A DNA stretch of 64,000 nucleotides from Plantago major (taxonomy: Eukaryota > Streptophyta > Magnoliopsida > Lamiales > Plantaginaceae), in the NCBI GenBank assembly GCA_026545765.1, contig CM048844.1, positions 55,648,932 through 55,712,931 on the forward strand. Reading direction: 5' to 3'. Positions 52,909 through 64,000 of the stretch are shown here, piece by piece. Within the stretch, counting starts at the first letter, position 1; every line of letters begins with the position of its first letter. The notes under the pieces are model-generated. The model made no database searches and was not told the origin of the DNA. It was given only the letters and a program-made list of their open reading frames with translations. A program made the position numbers and the translations under genes.

Positions 52909-54304
52909 TGATGAGACAATAATTTAGAGTCTCATCTTACCTTTTTTATCGTCTTTTGGTTAGTCTTTGTTGGCATTTTGTAGTGTTTTTGTGCGTTTTT
53001 ATGCTTTGGTACATTGTTTGTGTTTTGTAGGATTTTTGTGTTCCGGAGGTGAAAATCGGAGTGAAAACTTGGGTTCTAGATCTTTGAATGTAGAGTAAAA
53101 CAGTGAAAACGGAAGTGGATTCGGAGTTCGGACGAAGATTTGAGAGCTGTTTCAGCGAAACTTGCAAAAGTGAAGTTTTACGGAGCAGTCTAGCCATTTT
53201 GGCCATAACTCTCTCATACTATATCCGATTGACCTGATCTCGGTGGCCACGAAAAGACAATTTAACAGAGCTACAAATTTTATTTTGGAAGCATCGGAAA
53301 ATTCTGTCTGTAGAAAAAGTAATAGACGTTTTAAGCTCGCAGCGGCGAATGACATTCTCGCCGCGGCAAGATTTTGCGAGAGCAATTTGGGAGCCTAAAC
53401 AGTGTCTCGCCGCGGCGAGATTTCGCGATGGGCGATTTCTGGCCAAATTCTGGACGGATTTTCTTCGTTTTTTCTCCTATAAATAGATTTCTTTCACCAT
53501 AACTTCAAACATAACCTATTCTAAACCCTATTTGAGACCTAAGAACCCTAGTTTATCATTGATTGATTGATCTTTGGTGCTTGGTTTACCTCTTGTAAGA
53601 AGGATCGGGATCGAATTCTTGGTAATTTATTGATAACTTTCTAGCTATTGTTTATCTTCAATTCGTGCTTTCTTCTGTTTATCAAATTGTATGATCTTGC
53701 ATGCGATTATCACCATGTTTATGCTTGGCGTATTCAATACCTTGACGTCTTTCATCTTTGCTTCCCTCATGAGTAGTTAAACCGCTCCAAACACGATAGT
53801 TATGTGATAGTCTTGCATATTCGTTTCTAAGGTTTCGGATTCATTCATATAGGTTTGTCTAGTTTAAAATCTTCGTAAAACCTTCAATTCAATAAGCTAG
53901 TTTTAAACCTTCAAAGTTGTTTTGGTTAAGGATCGTGGCATGACAACCCACGATTACTCTAGTTTTAAATATTCAAATTACAATCGGTTGAATTGAATTG
54001 ATGGCTTTCTGTACGCCGACCGTGTGACAAATATGAACGATTACCTTAGTATTGAATTAGCATAACCGGATCATCGCTACCATGTTTGTTCTTCTCTCCA
54101 TTGATTTTCACCAACTAGTTTTCTTTTGTTTCCTGTGTTAGGTTTAGTTTAGGTAGAAATACAAATTTTCAATCCTTTTTTCTACAAACATCTATGTATT
54201 TGCTCTGCATCACTATAGTGGCTTAGTTAGCTCTTTAGCGAACGATCCTGTGGTTTATAACAACTGCTTATTACTTGTTTATAAGTAATAATTTGAGCAC
54301 ATCA
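52909..54304 (+). repeat. 5' LTR of element H (1396 bp)
   Basis: It runs TGATGAGACAATAATTT...GAGCACATCA and aligns with solo LTR G on the other strand. A CTCGCCGCGGCGAG palindrome (near 53406) and diverged partners (53335-53380) lie in the same relative position as in G. The sequence cctataaatagat near 53477 is a good TATA box for transcription start. Confidence 0.85.
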
Positions 54305-54308
54305 AATT

Positions 54309-54326
54309 TGGCGCCGCTGCTGGGGA
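54309..54326 (+). promoter_or_regulatory. Primer-binding site of element H
   Basis: TGGCGCCGCTGCTGGGGA follows the LTR end closely. It resembles the Asp-tRNA-type PBS (TGGCGCCGTTGCCGGGGA) of Athila-like elements. Confidence 0.8.
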
Positions 54327-54482
54327 GTTAACTCCCTCTGTAGTGTTTAGGAGTTTTTTACGTATTTATTTGTTTGTTTTTTTTTTTTCTCTTTTGGAAT
54401 AGTTTTTTGTTATTTTTGTGGATCTGCTCTTTGGGTTTGTTTTTCTATGTGCAGATACTAGTAATTCAGCAAGGGCTCAAAG

Positions 54483-55027
54483 ATGGCTATGACGTTTGAA
54501 GATTACTATTGTTCGTATGTCATGCCTAAAAAACCATGTATAAAGTTGGACGTCGATGCAAGGAATTATTGGGCGAACACTGCTTACTATTCCATTCTTA
54601 CCAAGTTCGATGGGTATGGTGATGTTCGAAAATTCTTAGAGGCATTCGAGGATGGCGTGTTGAGGATTCCGCATGAGAATGAAGAGGGGATTTTGCTTTC
54701 TGAAGAGAAGCTTTGCATGAGGATGTTTGATGGAGCCTTGGAGGGGTCTGCTATAAATTGGCTTACGTCTGCACCTGAGGAGTCTATTGACTCTTGCAGT
54801 GAGGTAGCTAATTCTTTTGTAGAGAGGTATTCTCCTGGTACGGGGGGATGGAATTCTCGATACACAATTTCTCCACCAGAGGTCTCTATTGAATCTGAAG
54901 CACCCGAGAAGTGTTCTGATGATGAGCTAGTTGTGGAGCTTGACTTGTCTTGCTCTACGACGACAACTGAATTAGACTCCTCTATTCTTGCGGTCGACGA
55001 AGGAGGTATGGCGGAAGTATCTGATGA
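54483..55027 (+). pseudogene. Element H gag, truncated by element D
   Basis: The ATG at 54483 opens a single uninterrupted frame of about 180 codons up to the insertion point. It shows a Gag-like capsid pattern: FDGYGDVRKFLEAFEDGV, then LCMRMFDGALEGSAINWLTS, then SCSEVANSFVERY. This is the WL/F..R core of gypsy Gag. Downstream it turns acidic. The last ~11 codons of the open frame, to 55061, come from the LTR of D and are not Gag. The truncation is insertional. Confidence 0.7.
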
Positions 55028-56663
55028 CGTTGGTCCAGATAACGACAAAGTAAAAGACTAGAGGGGGGGGGGTGAATAGTCTTTTAAAACTTTTGTCGAT
55101 AAACACTATTTCTCAGATATCTGAGTAGATATCTGATACTTAGATTCAGAGCGCGGAAGACTTAAGATAGATAAGTGCAGAAACAGTTAAAGTGTGTGTG
55201 TGTGTGTTGCTGACAAGTAAGTACGTAAAAGTAAATACAAAGAAGTATAGTGGTATCTGGAGGTGGCGTAATCCTCCAACTAATCCACTTCGGTCTTCCA
55301 AAGACCTAGAATTCACTAGAATAGATAATTGAGGTCACCTTACAAAAATCCTATTCTAAGATTCCTTAAACAGATGGTTCTGACCAAATGTTCCCCCGAG
55401 TTGTTCCCGCTTTCCATGACAAGTACTTCTGACTCGTAAATCTTTTGAGTTATTCCTAGCTTCCCAAGCTAAGTATTTCAGACTAATAACCTTGGAGTTA
55501 TTCCTTAGTTTCTCAAACTAAGTACTTCCTGTACTCCACGCCAGTGATGGTGTTGGTTTTGGTTTGAGTTGTCAGATGAGCTTCTTAATAACTTTTCAGT
55601 TAATCAGATAGCTCTGTGAATCAAGTATACTTAATACACTTTGCAATGTATGGTATCTTGTTCTTTTTACTGACCAAAGTCTTAGATAAGTGTTCAAGAG
55701 AATGAATCTCAGATACTTGATCTTTTGATTCAACTCTTTCACAGATAGCTGTGCTTGTTTAGGATCAGGACACTTAGAACTTTAGTGTTACTCAAGATCA
55801 AGAGCTTTGGTCGCAACAGAAAGCTTTGAGAGTAAGTAGTTTGCTTGAGAGATTAAGATATGTGTTCAGTTCAGCGTGTCTTTTCAAGCAGTCTAAGTGT
55901 TGATATTTATAGATGAATTTGAGTGCCGTTTGAATAGCATCCGTTAGGCTTAAATCAAATTCAAACTATTGATATCTCGTATAATCTTTATGTGTTTGTC
56001 TTCTTCTTCAGAAGCTACCGTTGCTTTTGTTCAGACATCTCTGTCCGTGCATTTAATGCAATGTACTATAGTTTTGTCCTGTAGTGCCAACGAAACTATG
56101 CTTTGTATCAGAGACAACCTTGATCAGATTTCTCTGAATCTTTGCACGTTCTTATCTTTATCTTCAGATACCACTTTTATTGAAACAACTTTGTTTGCAA
56201 TATATATATTTCTTTTTCAGAAATGTGGTTAAAGCTCAAGGTATCTGAGAATAGATATCTGTGGACACTTTCCTTGTTTTTCAGATAGACCTTTTATTTC
56301 TCAGATATCTCTTGTGACACAGTTTGTTTAAAACTATTCGTGTCTTCAAGATATCTGGCCAAGGTATCTGGAAAACTGTTTCAGTAACCTTGTGCAGTTT
56401 CTTCAAGTCTTCAATGTCGTTGAACTTGTTCTGCTTGGATGTCTTCTTCTTGGTCTTCTCTTCATAAAATAAAATTTACATTTTGAGACCTAACATCCTA
56501 TACAAGATTAGCTAGACTATCATACTTAGTGGGTTTCCTCTTTTACAATGTTCAAGTGAACCAAGAGTACTAATCACATTTCTGAGACTAAGATAAGTCA
56601 TCATGTTGCTGATCAAAATCTAAACAGACATTTCTAACAAAATATCTAACAAATTTCCTAACA
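55028..56663 (-). repeat. 3' LTR of element D (1636 bp)
   Basis: Starts TGTTAGGAAATTTGTTAG on the minus strand; the start motif is locally duplicated, as in C. It contains the hairpin array (55390-55560) and the G-run 55064-55072 (C-run on the sense strand). It provides an uninterrupted view of the site into which B inserted in A. Confidence 0.85.
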
Positions 56664-57054
56664 AATTTCCCCCTTTTTGATCAGTCAACGATGACTATCT
56701 GACCTATTACAAATCTGGATGAGTGAACAATTCAACACTTAATCATTTCTTAAGATTTTTCAAATCGTTCAATTAAGTGCAGAAAGTAGACATCAACCAA
56801 ATCACAAGGTGTAATCTTTGCTGACAAGTTATCTTTTATAGAATACTATCTGAGAGTAAGTTCTTCAGATAAGTTACAAAGAGAGATTACAGATAACTTC
56901 AATACATAAAGCAAGTTTAGCTCAGTCAGCAAAAATACAGCAAAAACTACATAGTAAATTAGGACAACAGGAGTAACCAAGCTCCAAGTAAACATCCTAA
57001 TAGACTAGTCTTCAAGTCTTCAACTCTTCAAGTCTTCAACAGTAGTTCTATGGA

Positions 57055-60000
57055 TCAGTCTGCAAATTTCCTATCTCCAAACCTTTTGATGTCATCAGAA
57101 TAATCATAGAGAAGTGTTCTGACGAGCATCTCAGTGTCTCTGGCAAATCCACAGACTTCTTTGTAGATTTTGGTAGGATTTTTCTTGACAAAATTTTTGA
57201 CCCACAGATACTTTCCCCACTTCCAGGCATGCTCTATTCTGATATCTGACAGCTTGAAGTATTCGTAGATAATCCTCAAATATCTGATGTCACCCTTGTA
57301 TTGATCTTCAGTTAGATAGAATGACTCATAGGGTTCCACAGCGAGTCTTGCTCTTGTGCCTGTTCCTGTGATATTCAGAATTCTGTGCACATCATCTGGC
57401 TTTCCATATGGACATTCATCAGAGAGGTCCTTTCTCATGGCTTCAGTTCTCTTGACAACTTCAAAATCCAACCAGGCTTTAATGTGATTGGTGTTGATCA
57501 AGGTTGGCTTATCTTTTCTCCATGCCATAAGTTGTTTGTGGATTGGTTCTGGAAATCTTGAATTTACCAGTAGATGCTTAAGTTCTAGAATCCAATAGCC
57601 ATTTTTCTGATTGGTGCACTTGTAGACAGAGGAATCATTGTCATTCTTCACATACTCTATTTTGGCTTCTTCTGGCTTGAGTGGAAGTTGACTTTGTCTT
57701 TGCTCAGCTCTCAGTCTGTTCCTTCTCTGTCTTGAATTCTCTTTGGGGTTGTTGCTTGAAGAACCACCCTGGATAGACTTGGTATTCCAGAGGGTGTTTT
57801 AGCTGCTAGGGGCTTTGCAGCTATGGGCTCAGTTAGGCTTTCAATTTTTCTTTTCTTGTGAAGAGGAGTTTCATCTTCATCAGTTTCCTCATCATCATCA
57901 AGATTAAATCTTGTGAGAGTTTTACAGCCTTCTTCATTGCCCAAGGGCTTGATTTGACATTCTTCTTCTCCAGAAGATTCATCAATCCCTTTAACTTGTC
58001 TTCTCCTTGGAGCCTTGGTACTCCTTGGAGGTCTCTGTGCCATGGCCCTTGTTATCATTGTAGTTCCTTCAGTAGGTTTCTGGGAAGCAGCTACTATTTG
58101 CAAAGCAGCTTGGCTAGAGGAGGGTTCGTTCATTCTGAGTGGTGGCTGGGAAGTTTTCATGTTTCTTCTTCCTCTCTGAGCCACACCAGCTCCAGATTTC
58201 TTCTTGTTTTCTTCTCCTTCTTCCCATTCCCCCTGACTTTGAGGTCCAGATTTGTACACTCTTTCCCCCTTAGTCATTGTTGGCTGACTCAGTCTCATAA
58301 AAGAATCTGAGAGAGAGTCAAAATGCCCTTGTAAATAATTGTGGCGTTGACCAACTTCAAGTTCGGCTTTGAGCTCTGATTTTGCTTGATAAGTCCATTG
58401 TCCTTATCGGTGAGCTCGCCAATGGGCCTAGATGGCATCCGCTTTTCAGGTGTAACTTGCCTCTTGGAAAGCTTTTTCAGCTAAAGACGCATCATCGTCC
58501 CTTATCATTACCAGATCTTTCTGAGCAATGACTATGCTAGTTGTTCTCTGAGTGATGAGCTCAGTGAACTTTTTCATTCCAGAGGGGACGGAGGCAATTA
58601 CTTCCTTGTTCTGTGAAGACAACTCCTTTTCGATGAGCCAAGATTGGTATCTATTCATGTATTCATGGGAGTGGACATTTGGCGGTTCTTTGAAAGTTTC
58701 AGGAGCAATCAGTTTCCTTTTCAAGTGTGAAACCGCTAGATGTTCATTGCGGTGCTCTGCCAAAGTCTTGTCTTCTTCATCATCTGAGTAATCAGCCCAG
58801 TGATCTTCATCCTCTTGGACATTCTCATCGATTGTGTCGAGTCCAGCAACCATCTCAGAGATTGATTTCTTCCCTTTTTGGGAGGAGGATGGTACTTCTT
58901 TTGAAGATGATGCAGCCTTAGCATCATGCTTAATTTCAGATACTTCTTCAGTATCGAGTTCTTTGGTGATGGCATTTACAAAGATCCTGTAGCTCTTTAA
59001 CCTCAGAGTAAGCAATCATCTCTTGCAGATATTGATCTTGTAGTTGGTCAAGCTTATCTCTGGATTTAGCTATTTGGTCTTCCGGTTGAAGATGGAGCTG
59101 TTGTTCTTCTTCCAATAAGTGTTTGAGTTGAGCAGTTCTGGATTGAGTATTCAACAATTTCTGAGTGATTTCCTCAGAATCCTCAACTACTTGTTCAGTA
59201 TTAGCCTTTTGTTGGGAAGATGGATGAGTTGACTTTTGAGGAGATGGAGACGGAGATTTCTGTGCTTTCCTCTCAGTTTGCTTTTTCGATTGAGGCATGA
59301 TTTCTTTGTGAAATTCCTCCGGTCCACAGTGCAGGGCATCATCATCATCCTTTTGTACATGTCATCCTTTTGGTGATGGTCAGTGGGAAGTTCATCGAAG
59401 TCATTTTCGTTTATCTCTTCCTCCTCATCATCTTCAGATACAAGATTGATCACTTCAGGAATAGTGATCTTCTGCCCATTAACCTCTTCTTGTTCAGAAG
59501 GTATAAATTGCAGAGTTTGGGGCAGAACTGGCTTGAATGACATTTGTAATCTTGTCTGACCATCTGCCTGTTCAAAGGCTTGTATCAAATTGTGCGCCAC
59601 TTCTCTGGAGAAATCCTTATGCAATCGAGTCGCAACTGTGTACTGTTCGGTAGGGAACATTGCATGGACATATGTCTCCAAGTCAAGAGCTCGTGCTCGT
59701 CTATTTGGTTGATCTGTGATTCCCAATATTTCAGAGATATCAGAGCACCTTAATCTTTGCCATTTCTTGAAGCATTGAATATGCTTTGGCAGGGTGTGAG
59801 CTTTGAAGAAGGGAAGTAGGTCCCTTGTCTCATCATTGGGAGCCTGCTTGGCACTCGTTTGAGCCTGAAAGAAAGAGTTTTGAGTGAGCTTCAAAACTTT
59901 TGTAGATATATGAGTAGAAGTGTAGTTTAGTTTCTGAGTTACCTGAGTAAGTACTTCAGGCTCAGAGACTTGTGCTACTGAGACAATTGGTGTCTCAGAT

Positions 60001-62011
60001 ATCTTGTTGTGAGGTGGAGACTTGGAAGTCTGGTTCTCATCAACCTTTCTTTCTTGAACTTGAGAATTAAAGTTATCACAATACTTAGGAAATTTTATCA
60101 AGAAAACTTTAGATGACAAATCAGATATCTGAGAGGTCAATTACCTCCATGGGAGGCTCAGATATTTGTCTCTCAGAGACTTGTGCGATCTGGAATCTTT
60201 TCTTGTGATGAAGGCCTTGATGCCTCATCAATTTCCATAGGTGCAGGGGATGTCGCAACTCTGTCCCCTTGCACTTCTACTTCTGAGTGAGCCTGTGAGT
60301 AGAAAGTATTGAGTAATTTAGAAGAAGTTTGAGATAACCCAAGGTGAAGAATTTTTATCACTAATTTTCATATACCTTCATACTGGAAGGCTCAATGATC
60401 TGTTCTTCAGAAACCTTGTCGGTTTCTGGGTTTTCTTCTGGCATTTCTGCCTTATCTTCCTCTTTCTCAGTTGGAGCCTGTTAGAAACATTCACTTAATT
60501 GGTTAAGTAAATTATCGTATAACTGAAAAATGACAACTCAAGAAACATTTTATCACCTGTAGGACAGGCTCAGATTTCTTAAGAGGTGAGGTTGATGAGA
60601 CCTCTTTCTCAGTTTCTGAGGCAAGCTTTCCAGCTTCCTCTTGTCCTTGTGTTTCTAACTCAGCCTGTAACAAAGAATTTCTATAAATAACAAGATGTTC
60701 AAGCATAAAATTTGCACATGATAAGAGTTAAACCATTCAACTACCTGATCCGTGTCAGGCTGATTGGTTTCTGAAACTTGTGACCTTTCTATACATTGGT
60801 CTTCTTGTTCCAGTATTTTTTCTTTGTTTGAAGTTTCAGGTACTTCACACCTTTCCTGAGTATGCAACTCAGTTGCCTCCCCTGGTTGATCATTCTGAGT
60901 AGATGTCTCAGTTTGATCCCTCTCATTGAGTTGGGGAACCTGCTCTTTTGCAGGATTTTCTTCAGCATACTGCATTGCTGGTAATTCGAAATGGAGTTCA
61001 TTTACCATTTCATCAACCACTTGTGGCTGTTGTGGTTGTTGTGGTTGTCTGGAAGCAGAAGATTGGTCAGTAGAATGTTCTTCCAGATTTTTAGATGTGG
61101 CATTTTCATCAGCATCTGCCAGCACTAAATTACCACTCATCAGGGCTTCTTGAAGTTGTGCATAAGAAACGTTCCCTGAAGATGTGTTTGCACCAACAAC
61201 CTTTGCTATAGGTGCTTGTTCAGCAACCTGTGGTGTAGGTTCTTTTTCAGATACCTTTTCACCAGTTACTATTTCAGTAACCTTAACCCTCTTTGCTCTT
61301 TCTAGGACTTGAGAGATGACTAGTTCATCATCTTCATCGTCAGAGCTCTCATCAGCATTAGGAACTGATTGGTCCATAACTCCTGCGGTTTCTGCAGATA
61401 GGGCTTGGTGTTTTTCACCACTTTTGACAGCATTTATGAGTTCATCAGCAAGGCTTTCTGTAATAGTCTTCACATTTCTGAAAGCACTTTCTCTTGATGA
61501 GTCTACTTGTTCAGTAGTTGATGATTCTTTTGCAGCATTGATGAGTTGATCTGCCTTTATCAGTTCATCGGCAAGGCCTGTAGATATCTGAGAATCGACA
61601 ACCTCTTTGGGTGTGTCTTCTGATTTGCCAGCAGACTTCTTTCTTGAAGTTCTGGGCTTCTTGGTCGCAACCTTTTCTTCAGATACCTTTTCAGATTTTC
61701 GCTTCATAGAACCTTTCTGAGACCCAGTAACCTTTTTCATCAAGTTTGTATACTCATATTTGTAGAGTAGGTTACTGTTGGCTATTTCAGCCGTCTCTCT
61801 GAGCTTGATGCCAAACTTCTCCAGCAAGTAGCATATCTTCAGACCATAGCCTACTGTGGCCTTTGGCTCAGCTAGTCCTTTGGCAATCTTAGGCTCGAAG
61901 CCTTAAATCTTCTTCACAAACTTCATGAAGGCGTACTTTCCCCAGTTAAAAGGGTTTTCTAGCCTTTTGTCTTGTTGATTCAGCAAGAACATCATGATCC
62001 ATCGTTCTTGG
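57055..62011 (-). pseudogene. Element D 3' gene: multi-exon charged coiled-coil protein, 5' end cut by E
   Basis: Reading GT...AG borders on the minus strand gives exons 62011-60745, 60664-60557 (108 nt), 60477-60376 (102 nt), 60292-60145 (148 nt, one-base indel), 60058-59943 and a long exon from 59864. Introns are 80, 79, 83 and 86 nt. The 78-nt gap 59942-59865 is open, as in A and B. The 108- and 102-nt exons have the same lengths as in A. The first exon carries a nonsense codon at about 61903. The long exon holds the coiled coil (about 59150-58950) and the conserved C-terminal domain (57651-57055), with frameshifts near 59340, 58990, 58440 and 57700. The N-terminal ~220 codons lie beyond element E. 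Confidence 0.7.
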
Positions 62012-62872
62012 TGTTGATACGGAAATGTGTCCAATCCGTTAAGGGCGCCATAGAGCGTGTCCTAAAGCGCATCACGGCTTAACTAGCCAATTCAGTACTG
62101 GTCCGACCTCACATGGTCCGACCAAAGTGAATCGACCAGTACGCTGAAGTCACTACATCTCCACAGCTAGTCCGAGCTGGCTAAGGAAAGGACTTCCAAA
62201 CCTGACCATAAAGACAGAGATGTTTAACGGACCGCATTTAGAGAATCTCGGACGCCACCATTACATTAAGACCAAACGTATATGACACAACCACTGAGAT
62301 ACTTCCGTGAGACTCTTGGCTCGGACATCCAGAGTTACCCAAGGGCAGATCAACCAAGCAGACAGATCTGTCCGAGGGACTAACACGGACCCAACAGGCG
62401 GAACAGTACTCTCGGAGGGAAAAGGTCCAAACTACCCTCCCAAGCCCACTTTGCGGTATTGGACTACTGTTCACTATTGGGCTATGGGCCAAAGGGAGCA
62501 TTGGTGTCCAAATCTGAATCATACACTTGGCATCATCTTATGAACCTCTTCATAAGTACATGATAACTATAAATATAGCACAAGGTTCAAGACCTTAAGG
62601 TAAGCAATATCAAAGCAACTACCCCTAAGTCTTCTGGGACATAATACCTTTCCCATTACTATTGCATTGAGAGCTATCATCTCTCCTTTGAGTAAAGCCT
62701 CATTCCGGATTGACTTTGGCAATCCGGGTAACCCATTCTAACCCCCCCCCCACTTAGTCCTTTCAGGTGCACTTGCTCGGACAAGCCTTCTCTCGGACTT
62801 CAAGTCGGAGGTGGATCTTAGATTAGGTTACTTGCAGCAGTAGTGTTGGTGTTCGAGGTTTACCACTCAACA
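62012..62872 (+). repeat. 5' LTR of element E (about 861 bp)
   Basis: It runs TGTTGATACGG...CTCAACA with TG...CA ends. A TATA-like ctataaatata occurs at about 62569 and a C-run at 62743-62753. The left end is placed by the break in the D coding frame and the right end by the PBS. Confidence 0.7.
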
Positions 62873-62875
62873 TTT

Positions 62876-62892
62876 TGGCGCCGTCTATGGGA
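62876..62892 (+). promoter_or_regulatory. Primer-binding site of element E
   Basis: TGGCGCCGTCTATGGGA lies four bases after the LTR end and matches the TGGCGCCGTCTGTGGGA type found in Tat-lineage elements. Confidence 0.75.
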
Positions 62893-62927
62893 AACTTTAC
62901 AAAAAGATCTGTGTTTGTGTTGTGCTA

Positions 62928-64000
62928 ATGGCTAGAACGAGACGAACAACCCGGACTAGTGTTGCAGGCGTGGGAACACCACCGCCACGCCCACGAGGAC
63001 GTCCGCCCACCCGGGGACGAAGGGCCGCAGTGGCTGGAAGGAATGCTGGAAGGAGATATCCGAGCGACGGGCGGATCGCCAGCCCATCCTTGGATGAGGA
63101 AAGAGACTCCCCGCTTAGAGGAGGCCAAAGCGTCCCTGTAAATATCGTGCCTACGGACCATGGAGAAGGGGTAGCACGAGCTTCTCCGGCAGAGGCTCAA
63201 GGCCCTACCACAGGTCAACAGTTTACGATGCCTGATGGTCGCGTTGTTCGCACAAGCGACCTCGGACTAAGCGAAACTCAGTTTGATAGGTTGCTCACGA
63301 TTATCCAAGGATGCCTAGGGTCTAACAATGCCCATCCGCAGCAAGCCACTCCGCCAGTGGTTACTCCGGTTCAAGCGGAGCCCGCCTTGTCAAGAAACAG
63401 ACAGCGTCCGATCCAACAGAGGTTGGGAGATCAGCCGCACCATGAGGATTTGCGAAATCTTCTAGACCGACGGGCCCTCGCTTCCAAGTTCGAAGGCGAA
63501 TGGGAGGAGAGAATACCAAGAAGGAGGTAACAGGCAGCCAGGAGGTCCGCGACAAGCTCCCATGAGGAACAGGGATCATGTTGCAGAAACTATTCCAGTT
63601 GTCCGGCTAGACGAACTCCCCGCGGATGTTGCAGTCCATCCATGGACAGGAGAGGTCATGACAGCTGATGAAATTTACGCCCAACAAAAAGCTTTGGAAA
63701 CCCAAATCTTGAACCTCGGACGTCTGGTAAAAGACCACGAGCAGATCACTACAAGTGCACCAAACCCTCTGTGTGATGATATCATGAGGGAAAAGGAAAG
63801 AAATAGAAACTCGGACCAAGTGATTCCGAACTTGGAATACTACTATGGGGATACTTGTCCCATGGGTCACCTGACAAGGTACAACAGCAAGATGGATTCC
63901 AAGGGGCTGACTGACAATACTAAAGCCCTTACGTTCTCATCCACCCTCTTCGGCACGGCTATGGATTGGTACACCGCTTTGCCAAACAAGTCAATAAGGT
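62928..64000 (+). pseudogene. Element E gag, split by a frameshift, incomplete at window end
   Basis: The ATG at 62928 opens an Arg/Pro-rich N-terminus (MARTRRTTRTS...) ending at a stop near 63530. A different frame continues from about 63563 to the window end. It carries a Gag capsid core with YYGDTCPMGHLTRYNSKM and TLFGTAMDWYTALPNKSI, the WY..LP..SI signature of gypsy Gag. Joining needs one frameshift, so the copy is probably inactive, unless a sequencing error lies near 63530. Confidence 0.7.

Larger units (their letters stand above)
52909..55027 (+). mobile_element. Athila-like Ty3/gypsy element H: 5' LTR, PBS and partial gag
   Basis: LTR, an Asp-tRNA-type PBS, leader and gag occur in canonical order. 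The element is interrupted at 55028 by the LTR of the minus-strand Sirevirus D. Its remainder must lie beyond D, outside the window. Confidence 0.8.
55028..62011 (-). mobile_element. Sirevirus-like element D (minus strand): 3' LTR, PPT and 3' gene; pol side cut by E
   Basis: Minus-strand order from right to left: 3' gene (62011 to about 57055), untranslated tail, polypurine tract (56664-56679), 3' LTR (56663 to 55028). It shares all of these with A and B. Gag-pol would lie to the right of 62011 but is replaced by gypsy element E. The left terminus reads cgttggtcc instead of tgttggtcc, a decayed TG. Confidence 0.85.
62012..64000 (+). mobile_element. Tat-like Ty3/gypsy element E, 5' end (continues right of window)
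   Basis: A 5' LTR, Asp-type PBS and gag are inserted in the coding region of element D at 62011/62012. cttgg (62007-62011) is the expected left copy of the target duplication; the right copy is outside. As D has itself inserted into H, E is the innermost and youngest member of this nest. Confidence 0.8.

Noticed and set aside
54587-55048. 153-codon minus-strand ORF
   Set aside because: It is the antisense of element H gag, which carries the recognisable Gag motifs on the plus strand.

Overview
This window is nuclear DNA from a flowering plant, most likely a eudicot with a repeat-rich genome. The evidence is one intact intron-containing plant gene (a kinesin-13 of the KIN13B type) surrounded by nested LTR retrotransposons, MITEs, SINEs and tandem repeats. 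No bacterial, organellar or rRNA features were seen.

Layout. 1-29297 is a nest of Sirevirus-like Ty1/copia elements. Element C (minus; only its 5' LTR and primer-binding site are in view) cuts the gag of element A (plus). The 3' LTR of A (12387-13357 plus 28604-29297) is split by a structurally complete 15.2-kb element B (plus, 13358-28603) with both LTRs, PBS, gag, pol, a long 3' gene, PPT and a target-site duplication acttt/actta. The outer end of A abuts a decayed FAR1/FHY3-like gene on the minus strand (29298-30943), whose intron holds a 162-bp minisatellite.

31827-37980 (minus) is the one convincing host gene: 12 exons that splice cleanly to 706 codons, a kinesin-13 microtubule motor. 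Upstream of it, 38160-43000 holds a G-run tract, a local three-copy repeat, two Stowaway-type MITEs, two tRNA-derived SINEs and an AT-rich tandem repeat. From 42790 onward Ty3/gypsy remains dominate: a minus-strand 3' end (F), a solo LTR with a perfect 5-bp target duplication (G, 47307-48570), a Tat-like 3' end with tandem repeats (I, 49970-51680), a minus-strand retropepsin fragment (51755-52538), and an Athila-like 5' LTR plus gag (H, 52909-55027). H is cut by a third Sirevirus copy (D, minus, 55028-62011). D is cut in turn by a Tat-like gypsy element (E, plus, from 62012 to the window end).

The most interesting observation is the 3' gene carried by the Sirevirus-like elements A, B and D. 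In all three copies, downstream of pol, a long coiled-coil gene is broken by short (about 77-86 nt) AT-rich introns with GT...AG borders at equivalent positions. The small exons between them are phase 0-0 modules of about 100-110 nt, mostly starting GCT after the acceptor. A further 78-81-nt segment with splice-like borders is open in all three copies and could be retained coding sequence. A multi-intron gene inside an element that copies itself through RNA implies controlled intron retention. All copies here carry stops or frameshifts, so they are annotated as pseudogenes. Exon limits and domain calls were read by eye, without alignment software.
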